Shown here: positions 6,372 to 7,295 of the stretch, piece by piece
How the letters are laid out: each line of letters starts with the position of its first letter
Numbering within the stretch: the first letter of the stretch is position 1
DNA from: Devosia sp.
GTDB lineage: Bacteria; Pseudomonadota; Alphaproteobacteria; Rhizobiales; Devosiaceae
DNA: 7,295 nucleotides
Direction of reading: 5' to 3'
Assembly: GCA_028290225.1 (NCBI GenBank)
Contig: JAQGKH010000343.1
Coordinates: forward strand, 1-7,295
Position numbers and translations under genes: made by a program
Notes under the pieces: model-generated
Told to the model about the DNA's origin: nothing
Databases searched by the model: none
Seen by the model: the letters and a program-made list of their open reading frames with translations, nothing else

Positions 6372-7295
6372 CCGATGGTGCGCTCGATCATCGACAACCA
6401 GTTGTCGACAGCGATCTTGCGCACCAGCGCCTCGCCATAGCCCTTGTCGAGCAGGGCTGAGAGCAGCTTTTGCACCCCGGTGACGTCGCCGATTTCGGCC
6501 GGCACCATGGCGCCATCGAAATCCGAGCCGAGCGCCACGCCGTCTTCGCCTAAAGCATCCACCAGCGCATCCAAATGGCGCACCATGATCTCGATGGGCG
6601 TGTCGGCGCGCATTTGCCCGTCAGGGCGCAGAAATCCGGTGGCATAGTTGAGCCCCACAACACCTTTGCTTTCGGCAATGGCGGCCAGCTGCCAATCCAC
6701 CAGATTGCGGGCATGCGGGCTGATGGCGTGCACATTGGAATGGGTGGCAACCAGCGGCTTGGTGCTGATCGCCGCCACATCGCGGAAGCCCGCCGCATTG
6801 AGGTGCGACAGGTCGATCATCACACCCATGGCGTTGCAGGCGCGCACCAGGGCCTTGCCGGCATCGGTCAGCCCCGGCCCGATATCGGGATCGGCGGGAT
6901 AGCGGAACGGCACGCCGGTACCAAAGGCATTGGCGCGGCTCCAGACGAGGCCAATCGACCGGAGGCCGGCTGCATAAAGCACATCGAGCGCCCGCAGGTC
7001 CGGGTCGATGGCCTCGGCGCCCTCGATATGGAACACCGTCGCGAGCTTTTGCGCTGTCATCGCCTGCCGGATATCGGCGGCATTGCGGCACAGGCTCACC
7101 GCGCCGGCCCGTTCCAGGCGCAGCAGGATCGAGGCCATTGCCAGGGTCGAGGCCTGCGCATCGGCAAGCGACAGTTCGGGCGGCAAACTGGCCTGCGGAT
7201 TGGCCGCACTCGCCACCACCGAACCGATACCGCCTCTCAGCGGTGGCGGAAAGATCGCGAAAAAGCCGCCCACCATGCCGCCGCTACGGGCCCGT
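6368..7295 (-). CDS. Membrane dipeptidase family (peptidase M19), 3' part
   Basis: This zinc peptidase belongs to the renal-dipeptidase family, whose members hydrolyse dipeptides, often with broad or D-residue tolerance; the true substrate is unknown. The metal and active-site positions known from human renal dipeptidase are present here: Glu in FHIEGAEAI (7022-7024), His in IDLSHLN (6803-6805), His in ATHSN (6740-6742), Arg in SPHARNL (6707-6709) and Asp in GSDFDG (6521-6523). The N-terminal HxD zinc motif is missing because the gene runs off the right edge. The frame stays open from the ATG at 7276 to position 7295 and continues the family's R-x-GG-x-x-GGFFAIF block, so that ATG is internal. 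No signal peptide can be judged. It converges on topA with a 4-base overlap at CTAG. Confidence 0.93.
   Translation of the reverse strand, partial: RARSGGMVGGFFAIFPPPLRGGIGSVVASAANPQASLPPELSLADAQASTLAMASILLRLERAGAVSLCRNAADIRQAMTAQKLATVFHIEGAEAIDPDLRALDVLYAAGLRSIGLVWSRANAFGTGVPFRYPADPDIGPGLTDAGKALVRACNAMGVMIDLSHLNAAGFRDVAAISTKPLVATHSNVHAISPHARNLVDWQLAAIAESKGVVGLNYATGFLRPDGQMRADTPIEIMVRHLDALVDALGEDGVALGSDFDGAMVPAEIGDVTGVQKLLSALLDKGYGEALVRKIAVDNWLSMIERTIG
6391..6408. other. Short perfect inverted repeat just past the topA stop
   Basis: TCGACAA (6391-6397) and TTGTCGA (6402-6408) form a perfect 7-base stem with a 4-base loop, 19 bases after the topA stop codon. It lies inside the dipeptidase coding sequence. 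No T run follows on either strand, so it is at best a weak termination or pausing signal for the convergent transcripts and may be a by-product of codons. Confidence 0.2.

Noticed and set aside
7274..7276. ATG as the start of the dipeptidase gene.
   Set aside because: It lies inside the conserved R-x-GG-x-x-GGFFAIF block, the frame remains open to the window edge, and the essential HxD zinc motif must lie further upstream.

Overview
The window reads as chromosomal housekeeping DNA from a GC-rich alphaproteobacterium, most likely a member of the Hyphomicrobiales (Rhizobiales); a Devosia-like genus is plausible but not proven. The basis is the strongly GC-rich codon use, the alphaproteobacterial style of the PyrC protein, and the gene order pyrC - plsY - dprA - topA. 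That order, usually pyrB-pyrC-plsY-dprA-topA, is a familiar cluster in rhizobia and relatives. I see no IS element, prophage, CRISPR array, tRNA or rRNA.

Layout. Positions 1-723 (+) hold the 3' part of a dihydroorotase-like gene (pyrC), cut by the left window edge. Then come plsY (798-1403, +), an acyl-phosphate glycerol-3-phosphate acyltransferase, and dprA (1408-2535, +), the RecA/SSB-associated DNA-uptake protein. These three probably form one transcription unit, with only 4 bases between plsY and dprA. An aldo/keto reductase gene runs the other way (2555-3586, -), tail to tail with dprA and head to head with topA. A 145-base divergent region (3587-3731) must hold the promoters for both. 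topA (3732-6371, +) encodes a complete DNA topoisomerase I with a histone-H1-like lysine/alanine tail. Its stop codon interlocks with that of a convergent M19 membrane-dipeptidase-family gene (6368-7295, -), whose 5' end lies beyond the right edge.

How the genes relate. pyrC (pyrimidine synthesis), plsY (first acylation in phospholipid synthesis), dprA (single-strand DNA handling) and topA (relaxing negative supercoils) are not one pathway; they are a conserved growth-related neighbourhood. The reductase and the dipeptidase are accessory metabolic genes on the opposite strand. By breaking the dprA-topA run, the reductase leaves topA needing its own promoter, and a TTGACA-type candidate is visible.

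I did not find evidence of a new biological system here. The points most worth a second look are: the PyrC protein has lost several catalytic positions and resembles a non-catalytic PyrC' partner of aspartate carbamoyltransferase; the topA leader carries a four-copy TTGCG repeat and a 15-codon upstream ORF that ends in an ATGA overlap with topA; and the topA and dipeptidase stop codons share a CTAG palindrome.
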